Shown one piece after another: positions 23,377 to 35,700 of a stretch of DNA of 64,000 bases. Source of the stretch: Struthio camelus (Eukaryota > Chordata > Aves > Struthioniformes > Struthionidae). Position 1 is the stretch's first letter, and every line of letters starts with the position of its first letter. Position numbers and translations under genes: made by a program. A model generated the notes under the pieces. The model did no database searches and was not told the origin of the DNA. It was given only the letters and a program-made list of their open reading frames with translations. The stretch spans positions 7,606,001 to 7,670,000 of the forward strand of contig NC_090946.1 in the NCBI RefSeq assembly GCF_040807025.1, in the 5' to 3' direction.

Positions 23377-23763
23377 ATGGCGGCGGCCACGGGCCCGGCG
23401 CAGCTGTTGGCCCTGTGTAACCGGCGGCTGGCGGAGTTACTACGGCAGGTGGACGACACCGACCTGGTGTGGCTGCGCGAGATCCGCGATGAGGCCGCTA
23501 GGATGTTCAGCAGGTACCTTCCTCCCCTCTTCCCCCCCCCCCCCCCGCCGCCTTCCCTCACGCACCGGACCGTTAGGCGCCGTTAACGGTCTCTCCCCGC
23601 ACTGCCCTTCCGTCTCTCTTCCCCCCCCTCCCCCCCCCCCCCCGTGCAGCCACTACAGCGACGAGCCGGAGCTGATGCCCAAGACGCCGTCGCAGCGGAA
23701 CCGGCAGAAGAGGAAGCGCCTGTCCGTCCTGCAGGACGAGACCCAGGAGCCGAGCAGGAAGAG
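23377..23763 (+). CDS. INCENP: INCENP exons 1-2: CEN box
   Basis: The start is [18 protein letters not shown]. It is followed by the [16 protein letters not shown] helix that in the family binds survivin and borealin, then [20 protein letters not shown] in exon 2. The initiator was chosen because the frame opens here, just inside the CpG island, and the alignment to human INCENP begins here. Intron 1 (23514-23649, 136 bp) is very short and strongly C-rich. Confidence 0.96.
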
Positions 23764-26700
23764 GTAAGCCTGGCCCCGGCCGCCCCTGGGTGCTCAGGAA
23801 GCGCCCCCGAGCTCGTCCCCTCGTTGCCCGCGGCCCTCACGGCAAGGAAGACCCCCGCTTCCAGCCGGCCGGACCCCCCCTCACCCCCCCAACCCTTTCC
23901 TCGCTGGTGGAAAGCCCGAGGCGAGAAGCTGTGAGGTCGGTGCTGCCTGGGCTCCAGAAAGTCCTAAGCGAAAAGCAATTGCTTGAGAAAGATCCATCGA
24001 AGGAAGCCTGAAGACACGAGGAAGCTTCTGAAAACCTGGGAAAACTTGCTCGAGAAATGAAGATCGCACAAAAGCGGTCTCCTCCCCACGCTTTTTCCTT
24101 TAATACTTGCTCCTTTGTACTTGTATCAACTATGTTGCATTCCAAAGCTCTTATTAACCTAGTGGTCTAAGCATGTTATAACATCAAGGTTCTCAGATAA
24201 CAATGCACTGTGTAAGTATCCTGACTTTTGTCACTCAGTTTCTTTTTATATCTCTACCTTTCATCTTCCTCTGGCTCTCTCTTCCCTCAAATGGTTGTGT
24301 CATTTTAGTTACTTTCTGTGTATGTTGAGCTCTTGTATTGGCTCTTGCACATCTTTTAGCTTTGTTGCCCTGCACGTTCCAATTTATCTCAGGAAGTGCT
24401 TCAAGCCCTGCGCTATTTCTAGCGTGTGCTATACAGAACACTAGTAAATTGCTGTACAGACACCCCACAAATACAGATGTAAACAAAGTGTTTTTATTTA
24501 CTACGTTCCCCATCAGAAAACAGCTGTATCTAACCTGCAAATGAATGGCTACCGGGCTGCTTTGGTAGGAATTTTGGGTCTATTCCTGAATCCGGTTCCA
24601 GTCTAACGCCCCGTTTCTGTTGTTAGATTATCTAGACGGCGGAAAAGCAGTATCAAACCAGTAACCTCCAAGCGATATTCTCAAAGACTCCAAAACAAAG
24701 AAACCTTGGAACTAATCAGGGTTGTGGCTGAAGAAATCTCCCCATCTCAGCAGTGGACAAGATCCCAGACTGCAACACCTGCTAAGTGCTCAGAGATCCC
24801 TACTGAGAAGAAGCCTTCTGTCCAGCCAATAGAAGGGAAGATTCCTTTAGTAGAAATTGGTGTCAAAGATCGCATCAGTGCAGAGTTACACCTGCAGAAG
24901 AGCGCATCTAAATCAGCAGAGAAGGTCTCTACAACCATCCTCTTGAGCCCGAATGATGATTCTCCAAAGGAAAGCAGTGCTGCAGAATTGCAGCCTGTGC
25001 CTGCAGCCTCTGTGCTGGTGGTTCCTCATACCCCTGAGGCAAAAGATGCAGGAGAAAGGGGCGCTTCTAAGTTGAAGACAGCAAATGCAGCTGATACTAT
25101 GGTCGTGGTAAATGAAGAGGCTAAGGCGGAGGAGGTAGATGTCTCCGCTCAGGTGCCAGAGCGTAATGAGGGGTCTGAAAAGGAGCTTCCCCAGTGTATA
25201 AGGGATAGCCCAGGGACTCCTACGGGCTCTAGGTTGAGCCGTCGCTCTGTGCGCAGAAGTCTGATGGGTAGACCTTCCATGATTCGCAGGACCTCGTTGG
25301 CAGAGAAGTACTCCCTAGCCAGCAAAAGGGAAAGCATGATCCGGAAATCTATCAACAGGACAATGGTCAAGAGGAAGGCAGCTCGAAAGTCGTCTGTGTC
25401 CTCCAGTCGCGTGAACTGTAAGTTTGAATGTTTCCAAAAAAGTTTGCTTTGCACCATTCCTACTTACTTTGTTGCTCTGCTGCTTTCTCCTGCTGAAGAA
25501 TTACAGAGCTAGTTCTTCCCCCTGGGTGCAGCAGCTGATCTTCCTAGGTTAGACAAACATTCGGTTAAATGTGAGGGTTCAAGGTGGCTTTGTAGAAACC
25601 TATCTGTATAGAGAACCCTTTGACGAGTTAACTGAGCTAACTAATAACTTGTGGCCTACAGATTCAGCCTTGTATATCGTGTGGGAGAATGGTCTTAATG
25701 TCTTCTAAGTTTCTGTGGTGGCTGCTTGCAAAGTTAAAGAGGAAGCCAGCGGATGGAGCTCTTAAGCAGCTACTAGCAGCGACCGCCCCTTAAGAGGGAT
25801 ATGGGCTCTGACAAAGGCTTGCATGTTTTCTGGGAAACAAGGTAGCTATATTTTATGAATCTGCTGCTCTTTAAACAGAATCTGGCTGCTAGCTCTAGAG
25901 CCTCTGTTTTGAGAAGGAAATTTTGAGACTGAACTCTGTAAATCCATTACAAAAGTTTGGAGGACTTCTAAGTTGCAGTAGAGACGGATTTCTGTGAAGA
26001 ACATAAACTGACTTAAATGTTCCGATTCAATTGCTTTAAATGATTTAAATGCTCTTGCTACTGAATGCAATCATTGGATTTACTGCAGGAAAACCAAGTG
26101 ATGGATATCACCTCTCTTGAGCTGAGCAACAGGCAACAAATAAGTGACTATTAAATGGTGAACTAATAAATGGCTCCTGAAATGCAGATGATGGAAGAGA
26201 GGTCTTCTGTGCAGTTCAGGGTGTTGGAAGTTCAGGAGAGACTGGCTCTTTCTTTTGCATGGCATACTTGGTTTTTAAGGGTAGTACAGCTGAAAGAATG
26301 TTACTGCAACGTTTTAATCTACTGTGTGCTCGCTGTGTGGGATTTGCGCTGTATAAAACTGAAGTTTCTTGCAGTGTTGTCCTTATACAGCAAAAACTGG
26401 ATATATTTGGACAAACGCTTTAATATTTTTCTTTATACCAACTCAGCTGTTCTATCTGAATGGTTCCCTGTGTTGGTAACAGGGTAATGCAGAGTTCTGT
26501 GCAAGCTTCTGACCCTGCACTGAGGGCTCCCTAAGTAAAAAGGAGACTGTAGGGACAGTGTTCTCAGCTCTGATTTTGATGAAGAGGCACTAAAGTAGTT
26601 TTATCTACCTGGTCCTCAAGTCTTCATCATTGGGATTATCTGAGAGGCTTAAGGAGGACTTTATTTCTTCCCTCTATTAGCAAAACCTGGAAAGACTTTT

Positions 26701-29700
26701 CTGCCCAGCCTAAAGTCCTGGATGTAAGGAGAATAACTGGGATGTTTCGGGCAGCTCCGGTCAAGCTAGTTAATGTCTGAAAGTCCAAAGCATGTGACCA
26801 TTGCGTAGGTGTTAAGTAACTTCACAGTATGTCTATTGTCTCTGCTTCAGGTCACTCTGGATGTGTCTACGGCATGCGTGTTTGTATTTCTTTTGATAAT
26901 GTCTCTGATGGAAGCATGGGAGCCCTGATACAGCACGTTCCATGCTTGCACACGGTGACTGCAATGCCTGTGCTTGTTTACTCCGCTAAGATGGAGGCTG
27001 CATCTCCTTCTTAATCATTAATAGTGGTTTCCAGCCTTTGCTGGTGCTTAAAAGCTAGAGACTGTTGAGCCAGCTGGAATACTTAGCAGGAAGCAGCACT
27101 CTAACTGTAAATAATGCTGGCTTTTTGACTACTGCTGGCGTCTGGATACGGTCCTGCAAAATGAGTCTGAACCCAGACTTAGTCACTCTTAATGTAAGCG
27201 CATGGAATATCAATTTGAACTCATCTATAATTGAAAACATCTGTTTTCCTATTAAAATTGTAGGCAATGTTTTCTCTAGTGCCACTTAAGTTTTCCTTAC
27301 TTGTAGCAGCATGCATTTGAATTGCAGGGCAATAACCCAGGAGGCAGAGCAAACGCCTCTACGAAAGTCTTGAATGAGTCCTGGCCTGTACATTACAGCT
27401 TTGGCGGTTTTCTTTCTGTTCAGGTCCCAGCTCTGGAGAGGTGCCAGCAGATGAAGAAACAGTTGTCAAAACCGGGTGAGACTACCTTGAGAGATGCTTT
27501 TAGCCTAAATATCATGGTTGGAGGCTTTTTTCAGTGTCATTTTTGATTAAAAAATGCACTGTTTGCTGATAACTGTTAAATGCCTTTTCTCTCTTTTTTT
27601 TTTTTCCTAGGCCTCATTCTGGACCTTGTACCCCCTCAAAGTTGGTAAGATTTGAGCAGAAGTTAAAAACATTTCTGTTTTGTGACTTGTGACTAAAATG
27701 TGTTGAATATATGTTTATTATTGGGGGATTGGAGGGCCTCCAAACACAGCCAAGATCAGTCAACAAGGCGCATGGCTGTATAAAGGAATGAATAAAGAAT
27801 AAATTGAATAAAAAAGCTAAGAGCAGTTGGCTGCTGAGTTCTAATCTTGAATACATACATGAGCCTGTTTATAGCCTTCCTGCTTCCAGAGACAGACTAG
27901 AGAAAGTTTGATATTGTCAAGTCAATCACAGTGTTCCAAAACCAGTATGTGATCACAATGTTCCAAAATTGGTAAAACAAAAACTAGAAAAGCTTTATCT
28001 GGGAGAATGAATGAGCCCGTGTGACTCGAGGCTTATTTTGGATAGAAGTTGAGGTCTCCTGTCAGTATCATATTGCAAGCTAAGATGCTGCAAAGCTAAG
28101 GCTACCTGAAATTAGAAAATAGCATTCTTTTTGTCATCTTACATAAACATACATAAACATACATTTTAGGAATATAAACAGTTATAACGCCACCAAATTC
28201 CGACCTTGGTATTGCTGGTATTCAGAGCAGGGGCCTGCTTTCTGGCTAGAGATAAACTGTATGAAAATTCAGCCTTGACTCTTTATCCATGCAGGTAAAT
28301 AACCTTACTGAAATTTAAAAAAAGGTTTTAGTTGCCCAGAGTTTGGACATTATTACCATCTTGGTATTTTAAAAGGTTCTTTTGACCTTTTCATTAGTTC
28401 TGCAGAATATATAAAGCTTGTCAGTTTGTGTTAAGGTGACCACAGAAATCTGCAAATATCATTCAAGCCAAAACATCTTCCTCCACAATTCTCACTGGCC
28501 TCGAGAGGAAGAAATCCCAGGATTATGTCAGGGTTTTGTCCAGAATCGTATTAATTCAGTCTTTGGTTATTGAAAGCGATGGAGCTCTCTGGCCTTAGCG
28601 CTCCTGTAAGGAAGGACAGCCTTGTACATACTTTTTTAGCTGTGCTTTTCTACTGTCTGCAAAGGTTCAAATAAATGCAGTTCTTCCAGTGGCCGTGGAG
28701 TTTAGCTTGTCTGAGTTACACTCGTGGAAAAGCTTAAAGTGAAAATGTGAAGTGGGAGGGGGAATCTAATTGCTCTGCAGGTATGTGAACAGGACCAATC
28801 CTTTGTTTCTGTACCCTGATGCATTTATAAATTCAATCTTTCTAGTCTGCATAGTGTGTTTGGTCTGTCCTTGACCTTCGTATTGTATTTCTGTGCCGCT
28901 GCTGTTGGGAGTAAAACCTTGTAACCCACCCTGTTATTAGCCTGGGCCGCTAGGTTACTTTATCCTGTCTATCGATAGTTTTCTTGGCAAACCAGACGTG
29001 GTTTGGTTCCTGCCACAGACTTTTGGGAATTGAGTAACTTGAAAATGCAGTGGCTCAGCAGCCTCTTCAAAACAGAAAATGAGTTTGTCCGTAGGAAGGG
29101 ATAAAGACAACACCTGTATACGTGCTGTTACCTAAAAGTCTGCTTTTTCTCAGGCCTGTTATCCAAGTTATTCAGATCATATGCTTCTGTTGGCCTACAA
29201 GATGCTTTCTGCTACTGTGCTATACTTACTATGAGAGTCTCTATACTTGGGGTGAGACTCTGTCCTTCTCAGCTGCTTCCTTAGTTTCCATGCTTTTTTC
29301 CTTCTCTTCCCACCTCTGTTGTGGCTGCTAGCCTAGCTGCTGGTCAAGGTGGGGTGGGTGGGGGGTCTTGATACTTTCAGTGGAATTGATGCTTGTATTG
29401 CTAGCAAAGTGCAGGTTTCAAAAGCCGTTGCTGGCTCTTCTGTAGCCATATGAAACCGTTATTACAACTGAGGTAACTTCATACCAGTGTAAGCGCAGAG
29501 AAGCCAAATAGCAGTAACATATTACATTAGTAACAGAAATAGATAAATTGAGGAAATGAGCTGTTTGTAGTTGCTGTCTCCCTGCTTGTCCATCTGTTGT
29601 TGCTAAGTAAAATGAGTTGTGCCTGATTCTTTGCCAGAAATCCAGCAACCACAAGCCGGTTTCTATCTTGAAAAGCTCTGTCCTTAATGGCTTATGAGTT

Positions 29701-32700
29701 TGCTTGTTCAGTCTGAGTAGCAAATCCCTCATTGTGGACATTCGTGTTCTGTTAAAATCTGTGCTTCTAGTGATGACGTGACAGCAAGGAGTTTACTAAG
29801 ATGGTGTCCTGAAATGCCTTTCCTGGCCAGAGGTTAGGACTTAACTCTGGGTACTGGTGCAGTTATTTTCTAGTATGTATTCTCTGACAATGTTAGAGTG
29901 TCTAAATCAGTATGACATCGTGGTTTGAAACAGTAATTGGCTGTTTTTGTGTGAGGATTGTGCCAAAACCTATTTGCTTTTTCTACAGAATCTCCAAAGT
30001 CCAAGAATGTCACTTCGCGCTCGGAACGTTAACAGAAATGAACAGCTGCAGGAGACTCGCAGCAAAGGTAACTTCCAGAGGCCTCTTTCCAGCAGAATTT
30101 TAAAAGTAGTCCTGGCTTTGGGAGACTGGAAAGTCTGAGAGATGAGCTACTTCATTTGAGAGCCTGATCCGGTTCAATAGGAAAGACTAATCTGATCTTT
30201 GACAAGCAAGGTTTTGTTTAAAGAGGATAAGAACTAGAAATTCTGTGCTGGAGTTGTCTTTTCTGCCCTGGGAAGCACATGGAAGTAGGCTGTGATGTAA
30301 TGAAGCTGGAGGGATATGTTATCGAGTTTATGGGAGGCCTGGTTGAATGCAGAAACAAGCAGTTCCTCTGAATTTGTACAGAACATCACAGCATTGTATT
30401 AATGCAAACTGCATAACACAGATGACTTCAGACAGCTTTGCTTTATGCTTTGTACTCTTAGGTTTGAATGGTGCTGTGTGGTTATTTGCTGAAAGCAAGT
30501 AAGGTCCTGCTATGCATAATTCATGGCAGCTTTTTTGCTGTTTAGCCAGGACAGAGCGAGCTGCTAAATCTGTCCGCTTTCAAAGCGGTGCTGGAATGGA
30601 ATTTTTTTGGCTAGAACTAACTGAGTACCTATGTTTTCTTTCAGAAAGCAACTTAAATAAGAATGGGGAAACCCAGGAACCACCCCAGAGCGCCAGGTAT
30701 ATTCATAGAATCGTTCAGGTCAGGAAGGGGCCTCTGGAGCTCGCTCTCTTGTTCCCTGCTCAAAGCAGGATCAACACTGAAACATTGTTAAATGGCTTCC
30801 GTGTTTTGTCACGATGAAATTTTTGCAATAAGTTCTCTCTGCCTGTAATGAAAAGAAGATTTAATTTGTATCTTCTATCATATTAGAAAAAAATTCTTGG
30901 ATAACTACTTGAGTATACAAGATGAAATTTCTTTTAAGCTAGAATGGTTTTGCATGACCTCTTTTTAACCCTGACTTTGGCATTAAGGAGGGTTTGCCAT
31001 GTATGATGATCAATGTTGTTTTCACGTAGGAGGAAGCCAAGTTACAAAAGAGCTGTGGATCAACGTTACGACAATCAGCAAGCAGAAGATGGAGGGCTTT
31101 CTCCTCTGAGAAGAAAGACCCCATCCCCTCCCTGTCCGGCCAGCAAAGTAAGATGCTTGTATACCTGATGCACTGCACCTAAACCTCTTGATCCTCTGGA
31201 GACTAAGCAGGCATGTTTGGCGTTCTTCTCTCAGGTTGTACGTCCTTTCAAAACGTTTTTGCACACTGTGCAGAAGAACCAACTCCTCATGACCCCGAGC
31301 TCTGTGGGAAGAAATGGTGTAATGAAATCTTTTATAAGGTACAACACTCCTCTCCAGACTGACCCTAAGGTAAGACGAGACTCTAAGTCCATAGGCTAGT
31401 AGATGATGGGCTGGTGGGTCCCCTTGCTCTTCAAGATTAGCACTGCTGCCTCGTTTGTCATTGCATCTCTTCCCAAACATGTATGACCGTATCACAGGCT
31501 ACTTGAGCTCTTTTTCAGGCTTATTACCTCCCTTGGCTGTGGCTGCAGCTGCAGTTCCTTGGTGTTGTCTCTGGGTCTGTAATTGTCTGAGAGATTGGGG
31601 TAGAAAGAAGTCCTCGCAGCTGAGTATAATCACTTTTCAATCCACCCCAGGAAAAGGAGAGGCAAAAGCTAGAAACTCTGAGGAAAAAGCAAGAGGCTGA
31701 GGAGCTGAGAAAACAGAAATTGGAAGAAGAAAAAAGACGGCGACTAGAAGAGGCAAAGCTGTGAGTATATGCTTTCTGCCTTGTCCAAAGTGCTCCCTCT
31801 GGGCTTTTAGGTCCTTGCATCCAGGCCACTTGTCTTGCGGATTCCATACATCTGGCAAAAATTCTTGTTAGCTTGCTCTCACGCTGCTAAGGCAGTATTT
31901 GTTCTGTTAGTGTCTACCTGGGATGCTGCTAAGAGGTTTAACTTTTTCACCTGATTGCTGCTTCAGATTTTTGCCTTAGGTCCTCTCAGATGAAGCTTAA
32001 AAATGTTGTTAATATTTAAACTAGTGGCCTGCTTAGGTCATTGAATTTCATGCTGCCCAAGAGCTTTGTTTGGCTTGTACTTGAGTTGCAAGGTCTGTGG
32101 AAGGAACTCCTCTAGGCTACATTGATAAAGTCATGCTGTGTCCTCCAGGAAACGTGAGGAGCGTCTGCGCAAAGTATTGCAAGCCCGGGAACGGGCAGAG
32201 CAAATGGAGGAAGAGAGGAAAAGGCGCATTGAGCAGAAGCTAGCTCTGTTTGATGAGAAGACTGAGAAGGTGAGACCCAATGTACTTGCAGAGTTTATTC
32301 TGGAGAGCCAAGAACCCATTGAGGTAAATTATGCCATGCTAGTGTGCGTTCCAGAAGAAGAGAAACAGGCTGATGAGATCCAGAGGATGAACTGGAAAAT
32401 GTTTGAATAAAGATCTTTCCACAAGTCTGGCATTCAGTGAGTTTGAGCTGCTGTATTTGCCTTGGTTACAGCTAATAGCAGATTAAAAGCTTTGTTTTCC
32501 AGAATTATTAATCTAAATGGGATGTGTTTAGGCTGCCTTTATTTACCTGAAGTTCTTTTCCCATCTGACTAGTAGGTGAACAGGTGAAAATAAGCATACT
32601 TCCTCCAGACTTCCTTGTATCTGCAGTTTTCAGACAACTTGCAATGGGACCGTAGCAACTGGTGGTCTGCCTTCAGTACCTCTATGTGCTTTACTTAGGT

Positions 32701-35700
32701 TATGCTTCTTGGAATGTATTCGGATGGTTTTTGTTGTAATAGAGGTAAAAATATCAGAACAGAATCTTAAGCCTTCCTGTGGAGATTCAAAGGAAGGTTA
32801 TTTCCCTAACTATTACTGTTTAAAAATAATGTGCGGGCTTCATTGACTCCTGGTGGCAAAGAGAGGGGGGGAAGTCTTTGCTTCATAAGTGGGTGGGAGC
32901 TCTTCATCTTTGTGATTTACTGCCGTGGTACTTCACGTGCACAGAGAACTGTCCCATCTGAGACTCAGGTATTCAACCAGATGTCTGTGTGTCTTAGGTG
33001 CGGGAAGAAAGGTTGGCAGAAGAAAAAATCAAAAAGAAAGCAGCTGCCAAGAAAATGGAAGATGCAGAGGCCCGGCGCAAGCATGATGAAGAGGCCAGAA
33101 AACAAAAAGCACTGCAGCAGGTCTGTCCTTGGGGCTTGTGTGTTAATGTCCCTGTGGCCTATCATCCCACATGCAATTAGAATGGCTGTGATCCGCTGCA
33201 GTTTTTGTAAGCGAAGAGGCTAGCAACAATATTAATACTAAGCAACTGAGTAAGAGTTGTGCTTCTGGAGAGGAAATAGGCTCTGTCCTTAAAGCTCTCT
33301 GCAGTGCCGTACTTCCTTTTGCCATATGGCGTGAGCCGCTATCGATGACTGCGAGCCAAACTTCTGCAATCCTGGACAGGTTCTTACTAAAGAACTTAAA
33401 TTTGTGAATCGGCAAGTATTAGGTTTCTCAGTTAAGGAGAAGCAGGGTTATGTGGGAAGAAGTAACATAGCTTAATCTGTCACCTCTGCTGCACGTGGAG
33501 AGAGATCCAGGGCACGGTGGCCATCGGGCAGGCCCTTTGGGGATGTAGTGGACAGGGTAAGGCCAGCATCATGAAAAGATGATGTAGCTACCTCGAAAGC
33601 GTATACTCTACCCATCAGTCATGTGTTTCACTGCTGTAGTGATAGGTGCTGAAGATTGGGTCAAAAAAGTTTTGTTCTGGAACCTGTTCCTGTACCATGT
33701 GGGGTGCGTAATTTGTCCTGTGCTTACCAGGAGGAGGAGGAACGTCGGCACAGAGAGCTAATGCAGAAGAAGAAGGAAGAAGAGCAGGAACGTGCTAGGA
33801 AGATCGCTGAGCAGAGGCAAGCGGAACAGGAGAGAGAGAAGCAGTTGGCTGCAGAGAGAGAGCTTGAAAGGAAGAAGGAACAGGAGAGGATCCAGGCAGA
33901 AAAGTAAGATAACATCCATTCATGTACTAAATTTTGTGCCAGGACTTTGAAGAGAAGCACTACTGAAAAGTCCTAGCAGAGAAGAGCTGTTCTGTGCTGT
34001 TAGCGCAGCTCTGGGTAATGAGCTGCCAGGGAGAAGTTCTGGGCCTGATAATGTAGCAAGTACAGTGGGGAGTGCCCTGAAAAGCTGCAACAGGGGCTTG
34101 CTGCAGGCCCCGTGGATGGGGGAATACCACTGTGTAGTTTTGAGTGTGATGGTCTGTTACTTTGGTTCTCAGGCAACGTGAACAGCAGGAGAAGGCTGCT
34201 CGCCTACAGAAGGAGGTGCTGGCTGCTAAAGAACAGCTTCAAAAGGAGGTAGAGAAGAAAGAAGTAAGGAAACTCTGTTTCTCAGTAGATACTTACAGCC
34301 AGGTGGATCTGACTTCAGTAACCATTACTGTTAACAGCTTCATAGCTCAGCTGCTTCTGAGAACCCTGATGACTTCTGGGCTTAAGTTAACAAAAGGTGC
34401 TTTTATCTGTAGGCTCTGCTCTCTGTCCATTTCAGAATGTGGTGCTCGCTCCCCTGAGGTGGCAGCAGTGCAAGAAGAGAGGACAGATACTGCACATGTC
34501 AAATGAAATGGAAGTTTGTGGCTCTCCCCCCCCCCCCCCTTTCTGTGCCCAGGTGTATCTGCGCCTCTCTTGATATCGAGCAATAAATAAGCCCAGACTT
34601 TTTAGAAGCAACATCTTAATTTGATACTTGTGCCATTTGCTTCAGAAACACAAGTAAAGACTTTAAACCTTGTCAGATTATTTCCTGTAATGGTTAGGAC
34701 AGCACAGAATAACTAAGCAGGCTTTTTTGCTTGTGGTATTAAAGAATACTGATGCTTTGGCAATCCATGCTGTTTGAATAAAGCCACTGCAGCTGGCCAC
34801 ACTGAGGCTTTGCTCGAATAGCAAAATGTGCTTTCACCTGAACAGAGACTACTAGCCCACCAGTTGCTCAAGTAACTTTTGGAATGCCCCTTTTCTAGGA
34901 TTTGCACACAACTGATGGGATTTTGCAGCAGTCTCTGCTATTTGAACTGTTGCTTTTTTGATTTTATAAAAGATCTGGGAGAGTTCACACTTCTATTTCA
35001 AGATGGTTCCAAAGAGGGAGCAGAAAGCATAGCTGGAAACTGTCCAGCCTTTGCATTAGGTCATTGCTACTCCACCTGATGGAGCTGTGGTGTTAGCACA
35101 CTGACAGCAGATGTCTGACTGCCTTCAGGGAGCCGAGCCCCTTGATGGGGAGCCTGGTGTGCCCAGCAAGCCTCGCTTTGTCAGTTAGCTGCATGAAGTT
35201 GACAGGCAGCTGGTGGGAGACCTGTGTGCAGTTAAGACTGGGTGGAATTTATCCCACTTGACTTTAGATGTTTACCATTTGAGTTAGCAACCTCTTGGCT
35301 TCCTCTGCATTCAAAAAGAAAAAATAAGCCCTTTTAGGGTGAGATTCCTTTGACCTGCTCTGGATGGTTCCTGTAGGATGGGATGACTTGGCCTCTTAAA
35401 AAGGCCATTCGTTAGTCTAAGCTAGCTCTCTAGACTAGATCAGGTGGTTTCTGATCTTTATATCCTAAAGATCAAGTCAATAACTAGTTTTTCAAAGCAT
35501 AAGATTCTTCACTTTACAAGAGGAAGACAACTAATGTTCTTCAGTGGGAAGATCAATGAGTTATTATTTATAGAAATGTGCTATGTTGTGAGCATACAAC
35601 TGCTGCATTTTTACTGTCTGTACTGTGTTCAGACTTGCAATTGGATGTTTAGATTGCTTTGCAGGTCAAATGGATTCCTCCTTTAGCGGAATAGCTTAGT

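Larger units (their letters stand above)
22540..23900. promoter_or_regulatory. CpG island and shared bidirectional promoter
   Basis: Dense CpG and GC-rich sequence covers both first exons and the space between two divergent start codons (22675 on minus, 23377 on plus). It contains CCAAT boxes at 22965-22969 and 23177-23181, an inverted one (ATTGG) at 23006-23010, a tandem GCCGGCGGGGCGGTG near 23217-23250, and (GGGCC)n near 23315-23333. No TATA box is seen. Multiple NF-Y boxes plus a CHR are typical of G2/M genes of the DREAM/MuvB class. Confidence 0.8.

Noticed and set aside
22552-23561. Long open frames across the CpG island, on both strands
   Set aside because: High GC content depletes stop codons. 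The translations are Gly/Arg/Ala/Pro-rich without motifs and overlap the promoter.
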